Positions 20,072-28,261 of a DNA stretch of 64,000 bases are shown here, one piece after another (positions within the stretch are counted from its first letter, which is position 1; each line of letters starts with the position of its first letter). The notes below the pieces were generated by a model. It was not told where the DNA came from. It did not search any database and saw only the letters and a program-made list of their open reading frames with translations. The position numbers were made by a program, and so were the translations under genes. The DNA lies in the NCBI GenBank assembly GCA_963788965.1, contig CAWBIK010000006.1, positions 2,046,001-2,110,000 on the forward strand. The letters are read 5' to 3'. The DNA is from QHXQ01 sp963788965. GTDB lineage: Bacteria > Acidobacteriota > Blastocatellia > Pyrinomonadales > Pyrinomonadaceae.

Positions 20072-21298
20072 CTATTCTGCTCGTTCGCGTGGTGGCGCGA
20101 CGGCGCTGAAGTCGGTTATGAAGCGGCGCGCGTAGTCGTCTAAAAGTTCGAGCACGCGCTGTTGTGCGGGCGCGCGGACGATGAGGCCGACGTGATGCGG
20201 CTTGCGCACGCGGTAGGCAATTTCCGGCTCGGTGAAACTTGAAGTGTCGGGCCATTCGGCGCGCGCGAGCGAGAGCACGATGCCAGCGTAGTCGCGGCGC
20301 GTCGGCTGCGCCGCATAAGGGCGCGTCTCGTCGGCCAGTTCCAGTTTGGCCCACTCGCGCCAGACGTTAAGACCGGTGGCGGCCTCGTGTGTCTCCGCGA
20401 TGTACGCGCCGCCGACGCGTGCCGCAACTTCAAGAAAATAGAACTCGCCATCGGCTGCGCCCTTGATGAACTCTGCGTGCGTCGCGCCGCGCCGCAGACC
20501 CAACGCGCTGATCACCTGCCGGTTCAGTCGCAGCAACTCGGCGTATTCGTCCGTATCGTAAGTCACCGTGTAAGAGATAAAGACGCCGCCTTCGTGCGCG
20601 ACGTTCATCGGCGGGCGACCGTAGCGGTTGACGCCCGCGAATAGGACTTCGCTGTTGAGGACCAGAGAGTCCACGTGATACACGTCGCCGGGCACGAAGC
20701 GTTCGAGCAAGTAATACGGCGCGCGCTCCTGCACACGCTCGCGTGCATCAAGTTCATCTATCGCGCGCCAGACCTGTTCCGTGTCCGTCAGCTTCTTAAT
20801 GCCGATGGCGCTCACGTCCGTGCGCGGCTTCAAGACCCACGGCGCGGGCACGCGCTGCATGTAGTCATGCACGGCCGCGTAGTTGAGCGCCTGCACGAAC
20901 TCAGGCACGCGTATGCCGGCCCGCTGCGCCACTTGGCGCATCGCCAGTTTGTCGCGGAAGCGGCGCGCGGACGAAGCATCGAGGCCCGGCAAGCGCAAAT
21001 GCTCGCGTATGAGGCCCGCCGTGATCACGTCGTACTCTTCAAGCGCAACGACGCGTGCGACACGCTGACTGCGCGCAAGGTGCGCGACGGTGTGGATGAT
21101 GTCGTCCGTCGTGGCTTCGTGCGGCAGGACGACGAACTCGTCGAGGCTGTCGTGCGGCCAGTCTTCGTACCGCCACTTCTCTTTCGTCACCAGCACCACG
21201 CGCGCGCCTTGCCGTTTGCACTCGCGCAAAAATTCGCCGCCCTTATAAAAACTGGCGAGACAGACAACGGTGGCTGCGGCTTCAGGCGAGTCGGTCAC
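20072..21298 (-). CDS. ATP-grasp carboxylate-amine ligase-like protein (paralog 2)
   Basis: 408 residues from the GTG at 21298, chosen because GAAGGAG lies 6-12 nt upstream and the protein then starts like paralog 1. Aligned features are CLASFYKGGEFLRECKRQGARV, RRFRDKLAMRQVAQRAGIRVPEFVQALNY, PAPWVLKPRTDVSAIGIKK and FLEVAARVGGAYI. The N of the metal site in paralog 1 (GGANI) is Y here (GGAYI). That may mean altered metal or substrate handling. The tail-to-tail arrangement with paralog 1 points to an inverted duplication followed by divergence. Confidence 0.85.
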   Translation of the reverse strand: MTDSPEAAATVVCLASFYKGGEFLRECKRQGARVVLVTKEKWRYEDWPHDSLDEFVVLPHEATTDDIIHTVAHLARSQRVARVVALEEYDVITAGLIREHLRLPGLDASSARRFRDKLAMRQVAQRAGIRVPEFVQALNYAAVHDYMQRVPAPWVLKPRTDVSAIGIKKLTDTEQVWRAIDELDARERVQERAPYYLLERFVPGDVYHVDSLVLNSEVLFAGVNRYGRPPMNVAHEGGVFISYTVTYDTDEYAELLRLNRQVISALGLRRGATHAEFIKGAADGEFYFLEVAARVGGAYIAETHEAATGLNVWREWAKLELADETRPYAAQPTRRDYAGIVLSLARAEWPDTSSFTEPEIAYRVRKPHHVGLIVRAPAQQRVLELLDDYARRFITDFSAVAPPRERAE

Positions 21299-21474
21299 GT
21301 GCGCTCCTTCTTCGACGGGCGGGCGCGTGTGGTGCGAGGTCGCACCCGCGCAAGTTGTGCGCGCAGTATAACCGAGTCGCACTCTGCTGGTCATCGTCGC
21401 ACGCAAAGACTAAAGCCCGCGCAAGGTCGATTAAACCGGCGCGGGCCTGTTAGCACTGTTGCGCGTGTGCGCGC

Positions 21475-22985
21475 TCAATAGATGTTGAAGTTGTAAGAGA
21501 CGGTGACGTACTGCGAAACCTTGTGCCCGTCCTTCTCGGCCGGGATGAACTGGATAGAGCGCGCGGCGGCGATGGCTTTCTCCGTCAAACCGTCGGGCAG
21601 ACGCTTGAGCGGCACGATGCCTGTCACCTGCCCCGACGCAGACAAGATCATGCGCAGCATCACCTCGCCCGTCACGCCGTTTCTGCGCGCCTCTTCCGTG
21701 AACTGCGGTTCGGGCTTCGACGTGATCACGGCGCGCTTCGTTACATCGCGCACGGTGAAGGTCTTGTTGGCGTAATCGGTCGTGCCACCGCAGCAACCTT
21801 GCCGCCGCCGCCGGGCTTCATCGGGCCGCCGCCTGTGTTGCCGTCGCGGCCGGGGCCGTAGCCGTTGCCGTCGCCCGTGCCGACACCACCGCCGTGACCG
21901 TCGCCGATGCCGTTGCCGTCGCCCGCGCCGGACGATGGGTCAGTCGCCTGCGACTTCGGGTCGCCGTAAGGCAACGGGCGCGGATCGGGTGGGAACAGAA
22001 CGGGATCGCCTTGCAGCGTTGTGACCGTCGGCAGTTGTGCGTTCTGCACGACGGGCGGCTTCGGATCAGGTGCTTGCAGTTGCGGCTGCCACGTGGCGGG
22101 CGGCAACTTGCCGCTGCTCGCGGGCAGCGCCTCGTGCCTACCGCCGCCACCACCGCCGCCCGGCCGTTCCTTGTTCGCCAACGAACCGCCGCCCGTGCCG
22201 CGCGCAGCCATGCCCGCCGGTCCTTCCTCCTGCTTCGGCTCATTCGGGATCGCGTTCGCCCAACCAACCAACTCATACTCGCTTTCATTGACGCGAGCGA
22301 GCGCACTTCTCTGCGCCCGGTGATAACGATCAAGTGCAACGACCGCGCCGACCAGTGACAAGATCACGACGAACGCGGCGACCATCGCTTGCGCGACGTG
22401 TTCTTGTGCAACTAGACGGCGCAACAACAAGCCATAACCCACAGCCGTCCGGCGCGCAAAGCCGACTGGGTCACGCTTCAACTCCGGCCAAGTCAACTGC
22501 GACTCGCGCCCCGCCGCACGCAACTCCGTCGTCAGACGCGCATACAAGCTCGCCTCCGCCAGCAGAGTCAACTGATACTCCGCGCGCGTGCGTGCGTTCA
22601 CGCGTGTTGCCGTAACAGTGCCCGCGTCCTCCGGCAGCAGACTCTCAATAGCCACACTGTCAAACTCATGCACCTCGGCCAACGTCGCAACCGGCGCGTG
22701 CAGACGCTCACTGCTCGTCTGTTCAAGCTGCGCTAACGTGTCCGCTGCCGGTCGGGCTTCGAGGCCGGCGACGAGCGGCAGGCCGTCCAAGGGACAGAAA
22801 CGGAACTGCGGCGCAAACTCCGCGTGGCACATCGGGCATCGCTTCATCTCTTCACCCTCCTCGGCTACGGACCTCTGTAACTCTTCGCGATACGAATTGA
22901 CGACGCGCGCACGTAACGCATCCGGCGCTGCGGGTGCGCGCCAACTCGCAAGCAACAACTTCAACGCCTGCTCATCGCTCATCAC
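21475..22985 (-). CDS. Zinc-ribbon / transmembrane / TonB C-terminal protein, one frameshift
   Basis: About 503 residues once a missing base near 21775-21785 is restored. The N-terminal 45 residues (MMSDEQALKLLLASWRAPAAPDALRARV) look like an anti-sigma N-terminus. CPMCHAEFAPQFRFCPLDG (about 49-67) is a zinc ribbon. A transmembrane helix follows (AMVAAFVVILSLVGAVVAL, about 203-221), then Gly/Pro/Asp-rich linkers and a TonB C-terminal domain (AVITSKPEPQFTEEARRNGVTGEVMLRMIL...). The start overlaps the sigma factor stop (ATGA), so it probably regulates that sigma factor or links it to the envelope. TonB function itself is unproven, since there is no TonB N-terminal anchor. Confidence 0.8.
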
Positions 22986-23758
22986 GGCTTCAACTCCCGC
23001 GCGCCGCCCGTCAAATACGGCGCGAGCTTATGCCGCAAGTTCTCGCGCGCACGCGCCAAACGCGCCTTGACCGCGCCCACGTCCGCGCCGACCACGACCG
23101 CGACTTCGGCGAGGCTCAACTCTTCGTACTCGAACAACACCAGCGCCTCGCGTTGCAGCGGCGGCAACTCCGTGACTGCGCGGCGCACCGCTTCACCCAA
23201 CTCGGCCGCAAGCAACTGGTCCAACGGCTGCTCTGTTTCAGTCGCGCGCGGTTCGTCGGGCAACTCGTCGAGCGTGACTTCACGTAGCGGCCGGCGAAAA
23301 TGTTTGAGCGCGAGATTGCGCGCAGCCGCATAGAGATACGTGCGTAGCGACGCGCGCGCCGGGTCGAACGCATCGGGGCGGCGCAAGAGGCCGAGGAAAC
23401 AATCGTGCGTTACGTCTTCGGCGAGTGCGCTTACGCCGAGCAAGCGATAGACGAAGCGATAGATGCTGTCGCGGTAACGCTCGTAGAGCACGAGGAACGC
23501 GGCTTCGTCGCCGCCCGCTGCGCGTGCGAGTAGAGCTTCGTCTGTCGTCCGGTCGGGCAACCTGTTCGGCTCGTTTCCGGCCCCTTGGGTTTCCTGCTCC
23601 GTAGAGTTATTACCGCGCCGACGGGAAAAGAGACGCTGCGGAGGGCCAATTATTTTTCGCTGCTGCTTCCCGCCGATGTTGCCCCTTGGAAGCAAACGTG
23701 TACGGGACGAGGTTGCATGAAGGCAGCGAAAATAATTTTGCGTTGAGTTTAATCTCAA
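22982..23758 (-). CDS. ECF-type RNA polymerase sigma factor
   Basis: The conserved part starts near DEALLARAAGGDEAAFLVLYERYRDSIYRFVYR (region 2.1-2.2) and continues with ALAEDVTHDCFLGLLRRPDAFDPARASLRTYLYAAARNLALKHFRR (2.3-2.4), ending in region 4 (LPPLQREALVLFEYEELSLAEVAVVVGADVGAVKARLARARENLRHKL). The open frame reaches 23758, but the first ~65 codons are low-complexity and Arg-rich. The true start is probably nearer 23560-23620 at a non-ATG codon. It overlaps the zinc-ribbon/TonB gene, a likely cognate regulator. The region upstream (23759-23845) is a divergent promoter space with selD. Confidence 0.88.
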   Translation of the reverse strand: MRLNSTQNYFRCLHATSSRTRLLPRGNIGGKQQRKIIGPPQRLFSRRRGNNSTEQETQGAGNEPNRLPDRTTDEALLARAAGGDEAAFLVLYERYRDSIYRFVYRLLGVSALAEDVTHDCFLGLLRRPDAFDPARASLRTYLYAAARNLALKHFRRPLREVTLDELPDEPRATETEQPLDQLLAAELGEAVRRAVTELPPLQREALVLFEYEELSLAEVAVVVGADVGAVKARLARARENLRHKLAPYLTGGARELKP

Positions 23759-23845
23759 CGTTGCAGGGCCTGTTGCGTGATGAGTTGTTTGAATGATAAC
23801 GGTCGGCGCTGTTAAGCTAAGCCCAACTTTTAACGGAGGTGCTTA

Positions 23846-24875
23846 ATGCGTCTGACCGAGATGGTCGCCTGCGCGGGTTGAGCGGCGAAACTCGCGCCGA
23901 GCGAACTCGCCCACGTGCTGGGCGGCCTACACATGCCAAAGCATCCCAATCTGCTTGTCGGCATCGAGACGGCGGACGATGCCGGCGTGTATCTGCTCAA
24001 CGACGAACTCGCGCTCGTGCAGACCGTGGACTTCTTCACGCCCATCGTGGACGACCCCTATCGACTACGGCCGCATCGCTGCGCTCAACTCGATCAACGA
24101 CGTGTGGGCTATGGGCGGCACGCCGATCACGGCGCTCGCCGTCACCTGCTTTCCGAAAAAGGGCTTCGACTTCGCTATCCTCGGCCGGATCATGCAAGGC
24201 GGGCTGGACGTGTTGACCGCGCACGGCGTCGCGCTTGTCGGCGGGCATAGCGTGGACGATCCGCAGATCATGTTCGGCTATGCCGTGACCGGCACGATCC
24301 ACCCGCAACGCATCATCACCAATCGCGGCGCGCAGGCAGGCGATGCGCTTATCTTAACGAAGCCCATCGGCACGGGCGTCATCTCCACGGGCATCAAGCG
24401 CGCGCAAGCCGCGCCCGAAGTGATGCAGGCGTCGCTCGACACGATGCTGCTCGCGGGGCGCGAGGCGGCGGCGGCAATGCAGGAGTTTGGTGCGCACGCG
24501 GCGACGGACGTGACCGGCTTTGCGCTCATGGGTCATGCGTGGGAGTTGGCGCGCGCCAGCGGCGTGACGCTTGAGATTGCGGCGGCGGCTGTGCCCTTGA
24601 TTCCGGGCGCGCTCGAACTGGCGGCGCAAGGATTGTTAACGAGCGGCGACAAGACCAATCGTCTCTACGTCGGCGACGACGCGCGCCTCGGCGACACGGT
24701 CAGCGCACCACTCGCCAACCTGCTTTTCGATCCGCAGACGGCGGGCGGCCTCCTGATCTCAATCGCCCCCGACCGCGCTGTCGCGCTGCTCGCGCGCCTG
24801 CACGAACGTTACCCCGCAGCGGCCATCATCGGTCGCGCCACCACGCGCGGCCCGCACTTAATCGTCGTGCAGTAA
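23846..24875 (+). CDS. selD: Selenophosphate synthetase with in-frame UGA (selenocysteine) at codon 12; one frameshift
   Basis: SelD makes selenophosphate from selenide and ATP for selenocysteine and selenouridine synthesis. The ATG at 23846 has GGAGGT 6-11 nt upstream and reads MRLTEMVACAG-UGA-AAKLAPSELAHVLGGL. UGA at 23879-23881 falls exactly where the family has catalytic Cys or Sec, so it most likely encodes Sec. Later motifs are ETADDAGVYLLNDELALVQTVDFFTPIVDDP, ALNSINDVWAMGG, GGHSVDDPQIMFGYAVTG and DPQTAGGLL. An extra base near 24061-24066 shifts the frame between DDP and YDYGRIAAL; the corrected length is 342 aa, normal for SelD. A GGCG/CGCC stem-loop a few bases after UGA could be part of a SECIS, weakly supported. 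Confidence 0.9.
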
Positions 24876-24883
24876 TATAGAAA

Positions 24884-24956
24884 AAGATGAAGGCGGCATG
24901 ATGTATGGATGAATAAGCTGCTATTCATCATTCATTCTTCCGCCTCCATCCTTTCT
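24884..24956. repeat. Imperfect hairpin after selD
   Basis: GGATGAATA at 24908-24916 and TATTCATC near 24922-24929 form the core around AGCTGC, with weaker outer pairing. It lies between selD and the convergent 77-aa gene, so probably terminates both. Confidence 0.6.
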
Positions 24957-24977
24957 TCCGCGTCTTGATGGTGCGTG

Positions 24978-25211
24978 TTATGCGCCGCCGCCGCTGGCTG
25001 CTTCGGCTTCTTCTTTCTTGCGTGTCCACATGGCGGCAAGGTCGTTGGCTTCCGCCAGCGTCAGGTTGTCGTAGATGTCGGCCGAGTCTTTCAGTTCGCC
25101 GTCTTCCAGTTCGCACACCTGCCAATCGGCCGCGTTCGGATCACTGCCGGCGCGGCCCGGCGACACTTGCACCTCGTATGACACGTTCGCGTTGATCTCA
25201 TTCTCTGCCAT
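24978..25211 (-). CDS. Uncharacterised acidic 77-aa protein
   Basis: MAENEINANVSYEVQVSPGRAGSDPNAADWQVCELEDGELKDS... has an acidic, probably alpha/beta fold and a single Cys, followed by a low-complexity tail rich in Glu, Ala and Gly. The start has GGGAACTGA upstream, a modest RBS. Not recognised. It is convergent with selD. Confidence 0.6.
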   Translation of the reverse strand: MAENEINANVSYEVQVSPGRAGSDPNAADWQVCELEDGELKDSADIYDNLTLAEANDLAAMWTRKKEEAEAASGGGA

Positions 25212-25432
25212 TCAATCAGTTCCCTTTCGTCGGTTTGCACTCACACGCAGCATAACTAACATCTGCCCGCACCCGCTGGCAACCGGCGCACCCGCGTCTT
25301 TACTCATTTCGCAACCTGCGGGCGTACCTTTCCCCGGCGCGGCACATCAAAAATTGGCGGCGTAACGCAGCATGCGTACACATTTGACAGCCGCCGAAAG
25401 GGTGCGTTAACGTGGTCCGAGTTGATTAACGC

Positions 25433-25508
<76 letters not shown>

Positions 25509-25634
25509 AACGTTTAGGCCGGGCGCGCGCTGCGACGGCTCAAAGGATCGCAAGGGACGAGGCCGCCGGCACTGCGCAGTTTGCGTGTGCGCCGCCGGCC
25601 TCGGAGCTTTTTAAGACTTACAGGATTGGTCATT

Positions 25635-27386
25635 ATGATGAGACGCGCGTTTAGTTTATGCACGGTCGCCCTCGCTCTCTTATGCTTTGCCGGCGCGCTG
25701 CCCGCACGCGCGCAGACGCCGCGCGGCAACGACGTGATCGTCGTGCTGCCGTTTGAGAATCAGTCGAACCGGGGCGAGTTCAACTGGATCGGCGCGAGCT
25801 TCGCGGACGCGCTGACCGAGTTGTTGAATGTGCCCGGTCTGGCAGTCGTCTCGACGGACGAGCGCGAGTTGACTTATCAACGTTTGCGCCTGCCGCTATC
25901 GGCCGTGCCTTCGCGCGCGACCACGATCAAGATCGCGCAGGAAGCGAAGGCCACACTGGTCGTGCTCGGCACATACGATGTGACGCCGAAGCAGGACGAT
26001 AAGCTGCCGGAGATTCGCGGCACAGTGCGCGTCGTGCGCGTTAACGAAGGGCGACTCGCGGGCGACGTGATGCCCGACGGGCGTTGGGCGTGGCGACCAT
26101 ACGACTTCGGCGGCCCGCTCATCAATCTGCAAAAGATGGAAGGCACGCTCGCCTACCAGATTCTTTATCAACGCGACAAGGCGCTGCCCTTCTCGCTCAA
26201 CAAGATTCTGGAACTGGCGACCAAAGTGCCGCCGCGCGCGCTGGAAAGTCTCGCCAAAGGCATCATGACCGAAGACCGCGAGAAGCGGTCGAACTATTTG
26301 CAGAACGCGTTGAAGGAATATGCGAAGGTGAACGCGGGCGCGGTCTATCCGCAGGCGGCCTTCGAGTTGGGCAACCTACACTTCCAACGCGAAGACTGGA
26401 AGCAGGCTGCGGAGTTCTACACGAAGCTGCAACCGAAAGACCCGCACTTCGCCGAAGCGAGTTTCTACGCCGCACTCGCCTACTGGCATCTGCACGACCT
26501 GCCGAACTCGCTCGGCATGCTCATGCCGCTGACGCAGGACGTGCCGCTCACGGGCATCTACAACAACGCGGGCGCGCTCTCCGCGCAAGCCGCGCGCGCA
26601 GAGAAGGCTGCGGCCGAACGCGAGCGCCTGCTCAAGCAAGCGATCACGTTCCTTGAGCGCGCGCGCGACACCGCGCCCGACGACGCGGACGTGCGCTACA
26701 ACTACGCCTACTCGCTTTTCCTCGCGGGCAAGTACCCGGAGGCGGTCGAGCAACTGCGCGCCGTCCTCACGCAGAAGCCGCGCGACGGCGGCGCGTTGTT
26801 CGTCTTCGCCAAAGCATTGGAGCGCGCGGGTCAAGCCGAACCGGCCGCTGCCGCTGACAACGAGGCGCGGCGCTATCTGTCCACTTACGGCGCGGCGCAG
26901 ACCGAGTGGTTGAAGTCGCAGTCGATCTCCGAAGTGCCGCTGCGTCTGAGTCAGAAGTTCGATCTGCCCGACTACATCGAGGCCGAGAAGATACTGACCA
27001 CGGCCGTGGCCGAACCCGTGGGCGCGAACGCGCAGGAATCGCTCTCCAAGGCCAAAGAGTTGTATCAGGCGGGCAACGACGACGACGCGCTGTCGGAGTT
27101 GAACCGCGCCTTGATGGTCGAGCCGATGAACGCCGAAGCGCACCTGCTCATCGGGCGCATCTACCAGCGACGCGGCGAACTCCAACGCGCCGTCAGTTCG
27201 TTGAAGACCGCGCTTTTCTGGTCGTATCAAAAACTGATTGACGCGCACATACTGCTCGGCCGCATCTTCCTCGAACGCGGCGACCGCGCACAGGCGCTTG
27301 TTCATGCGCGCGCCGCCATCCAACTCGATCCCAACAATCAGGAAGCCATCGCCTTGCAGCGCCAAGTCGATACAGGCTCGCAGTGA
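25635..27386 (+). CDS. Secreted TPR protein with N-terminal TolB-like/FlgO-type domain
   Basis: 583 residues from ATG at 25635 (a second ATG follows). A Sec signal peptide (MMRRAFSLCTVALALLCFAGALPARAQ) ends near residue 27. Residues 35-160 (VIVVLPFENQSNRGEFNWIGASFADALTEL, ATLVVLGTYDV) resemble the beta-propeller-free TolB N-terminal fold seen in CsgG/FlgO-like proteins. The rest is at least six TPR units (for example YPQAAFELGNLHFQREDWKQAAEFY, VRYNYAYSLFLAGKYPEAVEQLRAVL, AEAHLLIGRIYQRRGELQRAVSSL). Likely periplasmic scaffold of unknown partner. It begins 130 nt after tRNA-Glu. Confidence 0.85.
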   Translation: MMRRAFSLCTVALALLCFAGALPARAQTPRGNDVIVVLPFENQSNRGEFNWIGASFADALTELLNVPGLAVVSTDERELTYQRLRLPLSAVPSRATTIKIAQEAKATLVVLGTYDVTPKQDDKLPEIRGTVRVVRVNEGRLAGDVMPDGRWAWRPYDFGGPLINLQKMEGTLAYQILYQRDKALPFSLNKILELATKVPPRALESLAKGIMTEDREKRSNYLQNALKEYAKVNAGAVYPQAAFELGNLHFQREDWKQAAEFYTKLQPKDPHFAEASFYAALAYWHLHDLPNSLGMLMPLTQDVPLTGIYNNAGALSAQAARAEKAAAERERLLKQAITFLERARDTAPDDADVRYNYAYSLFLAGKYPEAVEQLRAVLTQKPRDGGALFVFAKALERAGQAEPAAAADNEARRYLSTYGAAQTEWLKSQSISEVPLRLSQKFDLPDYIEAEKILTTAVAEPVGANAQESLSKAKELYQAGNDDDALSELNRALMVEPMNAEAHLLIGRIYQRRGELQRAVSSLKTALFWSYQKLIDAHILLGRIFLERGDRAQALVHARAAIQLDPNNQEAIALQRQVDTGSQ

Positions 27387-27387
27387 C

Positions 27388-27479
27388 ATGAAGAGATAGC
27401 TGTTATTGATGCATTCGTTATTCGTCAAAGGACAAATAGCGAGTGATCAATAACAGCCTTGTCTTCATCATTCATCACT
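27388..27479. repeat. Hairpin after the TPR gene
   Basis: AGCTGTTATTGAT (27398-27410) pairs with ATCAATAACAG (27446-27456), with ATTCGTTATTCGTC and ATCATTCATCAC heptad-like flanks. Located between two co-directional genes. Confidence 0.65.
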
Positions 27480-27501
27480 ACTGCCTTCGACATTTCTGCT
27501 G

Positions 27502-27774
27502 ATGATGTTATCGCTTGTGCTGCTGGTCGTTGTGCCGGTCGCCGTGCTCGTGTTGCTGGCGGCGTGGTCGCGTCATCAGAAGCGTGCGGCGCGTGAAGTC
27601 GATCTTGTGGGGCGCGTCGGGTCGGTCGCGGCAGCGTTGCGACCGGAAGGCGCGGTGCTGGTTGACGGCGAGTTGTGGCGCGCGCGCGTGCGTTCGGGCC
27701 GGAGCGTCGAGCGCGGGCGTGTGCGCGTTGTCGGTGCGCGCGGGCACTTGTTGGAAGTTGAAGCGGACGGTTGA
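27502..27774 (+). CDS. Short NfeD-like OB-fold membrane protein
   Basis: 90 residues: an N-terminal transmembrane helix (LSLVLLVVVPVAVLVLLAAWS) and a soluble NfeD C-terminal OB fold (LVGRVGSVAAALRPEGAVLVDGELWRARVRSGRSVERGRVRVVGARGHLLEVE). NfeD OB proteins work with membrane stomatins or proteases; no partner gene is adjacent. ATG at 27502 or 27505. Confidence 0.8.
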   Translation: MMLSLVLLVVVPVAVLVLLAAWSRHQKRAAREVDLVGRVGSVAAALRPEGAVLVDGELWRARVRSGRSVERGRVRVVGARGHLLEVEADG

Positions 27775-28261
27775 CGACAGCGCCTCGCGCGTGTGGCACG
27801 CAGAGTGCTTTAGGTACAGTCGGCAAGCACGGAAGAAGTTAAACCGTGACCCCGCCGCCTTCACTTCTCTGAGCGTGGCCTGCCGCTACGCCAGCCGCCC
27901 GCCGAGCGACCCTATCTAAAATCTAACCTTTCGGAACCCGGTGACCTGCCGGGTTCTCCCGCATTTGGGGCTTTTCTTATTTTCCCCAATCAAAGCACGC
28001 CGCACACATTGTCGCCCACAGTTGTTAAGCGTGTCGCCCGCTGGCGACAAAGGGGCGCGCGTTAACGTCAGAGTGACACTTTTTGTCGACTTCAGGGTGA
28101 CAAAATTCCGTGCTTTTTGCCCTAAATCGTCTAGCCCTTGTCGCATTTTGGTGAGCGCCCACAGCCGCGCGAATTTTTTTTCGTGCGGCAAACGGCCGCA
28201 CAAGCCGCGTCCCGCCGCAGTGCGATGACGCGCGCGCACGCCCTCTGTTAAACTCCGGCCC
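27775..28261. other. Intergenic region without a convincing gene
   Basis: I see no coding frame with neighbour-like codon use. A hairpin (27934-27956) lies in the first half. The second half is T-rich in places and holds TTGTCGCCC / GGCGACAAAGG (28010-28050) and two similar segments, AGAGTGACACTTTTTGTC and AGGGTGACAAAATT (28069-28103). The latter could be operator-like direct repeats for the lnt promoter. Confidence 0.5.
27934..27956 (+). terminator. Hairpin GAACCCGG-N7-CCGGGTTC
   Basis: An 8-bp stem with a TGACCTG loop, followed after 12 nt by a T-rich stretch (CTTTTCTTATTTT). Consistent with termination after the NfeD-like gene. Confidence 0.6.

Noticed and set aside
20072..21406. Start of ATP-grasp paralog 2 at 21406
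   Set aside because: The added 36 residues are not matched in paralog 1 and a good RBS lies before the GTG at 21298.
23955..24875. A selD start at the GTG near 23955
   Set aside because: It would omit the catalytic segment and is in the wrong frame before the indel; the upstream start with UGA fits the full family.
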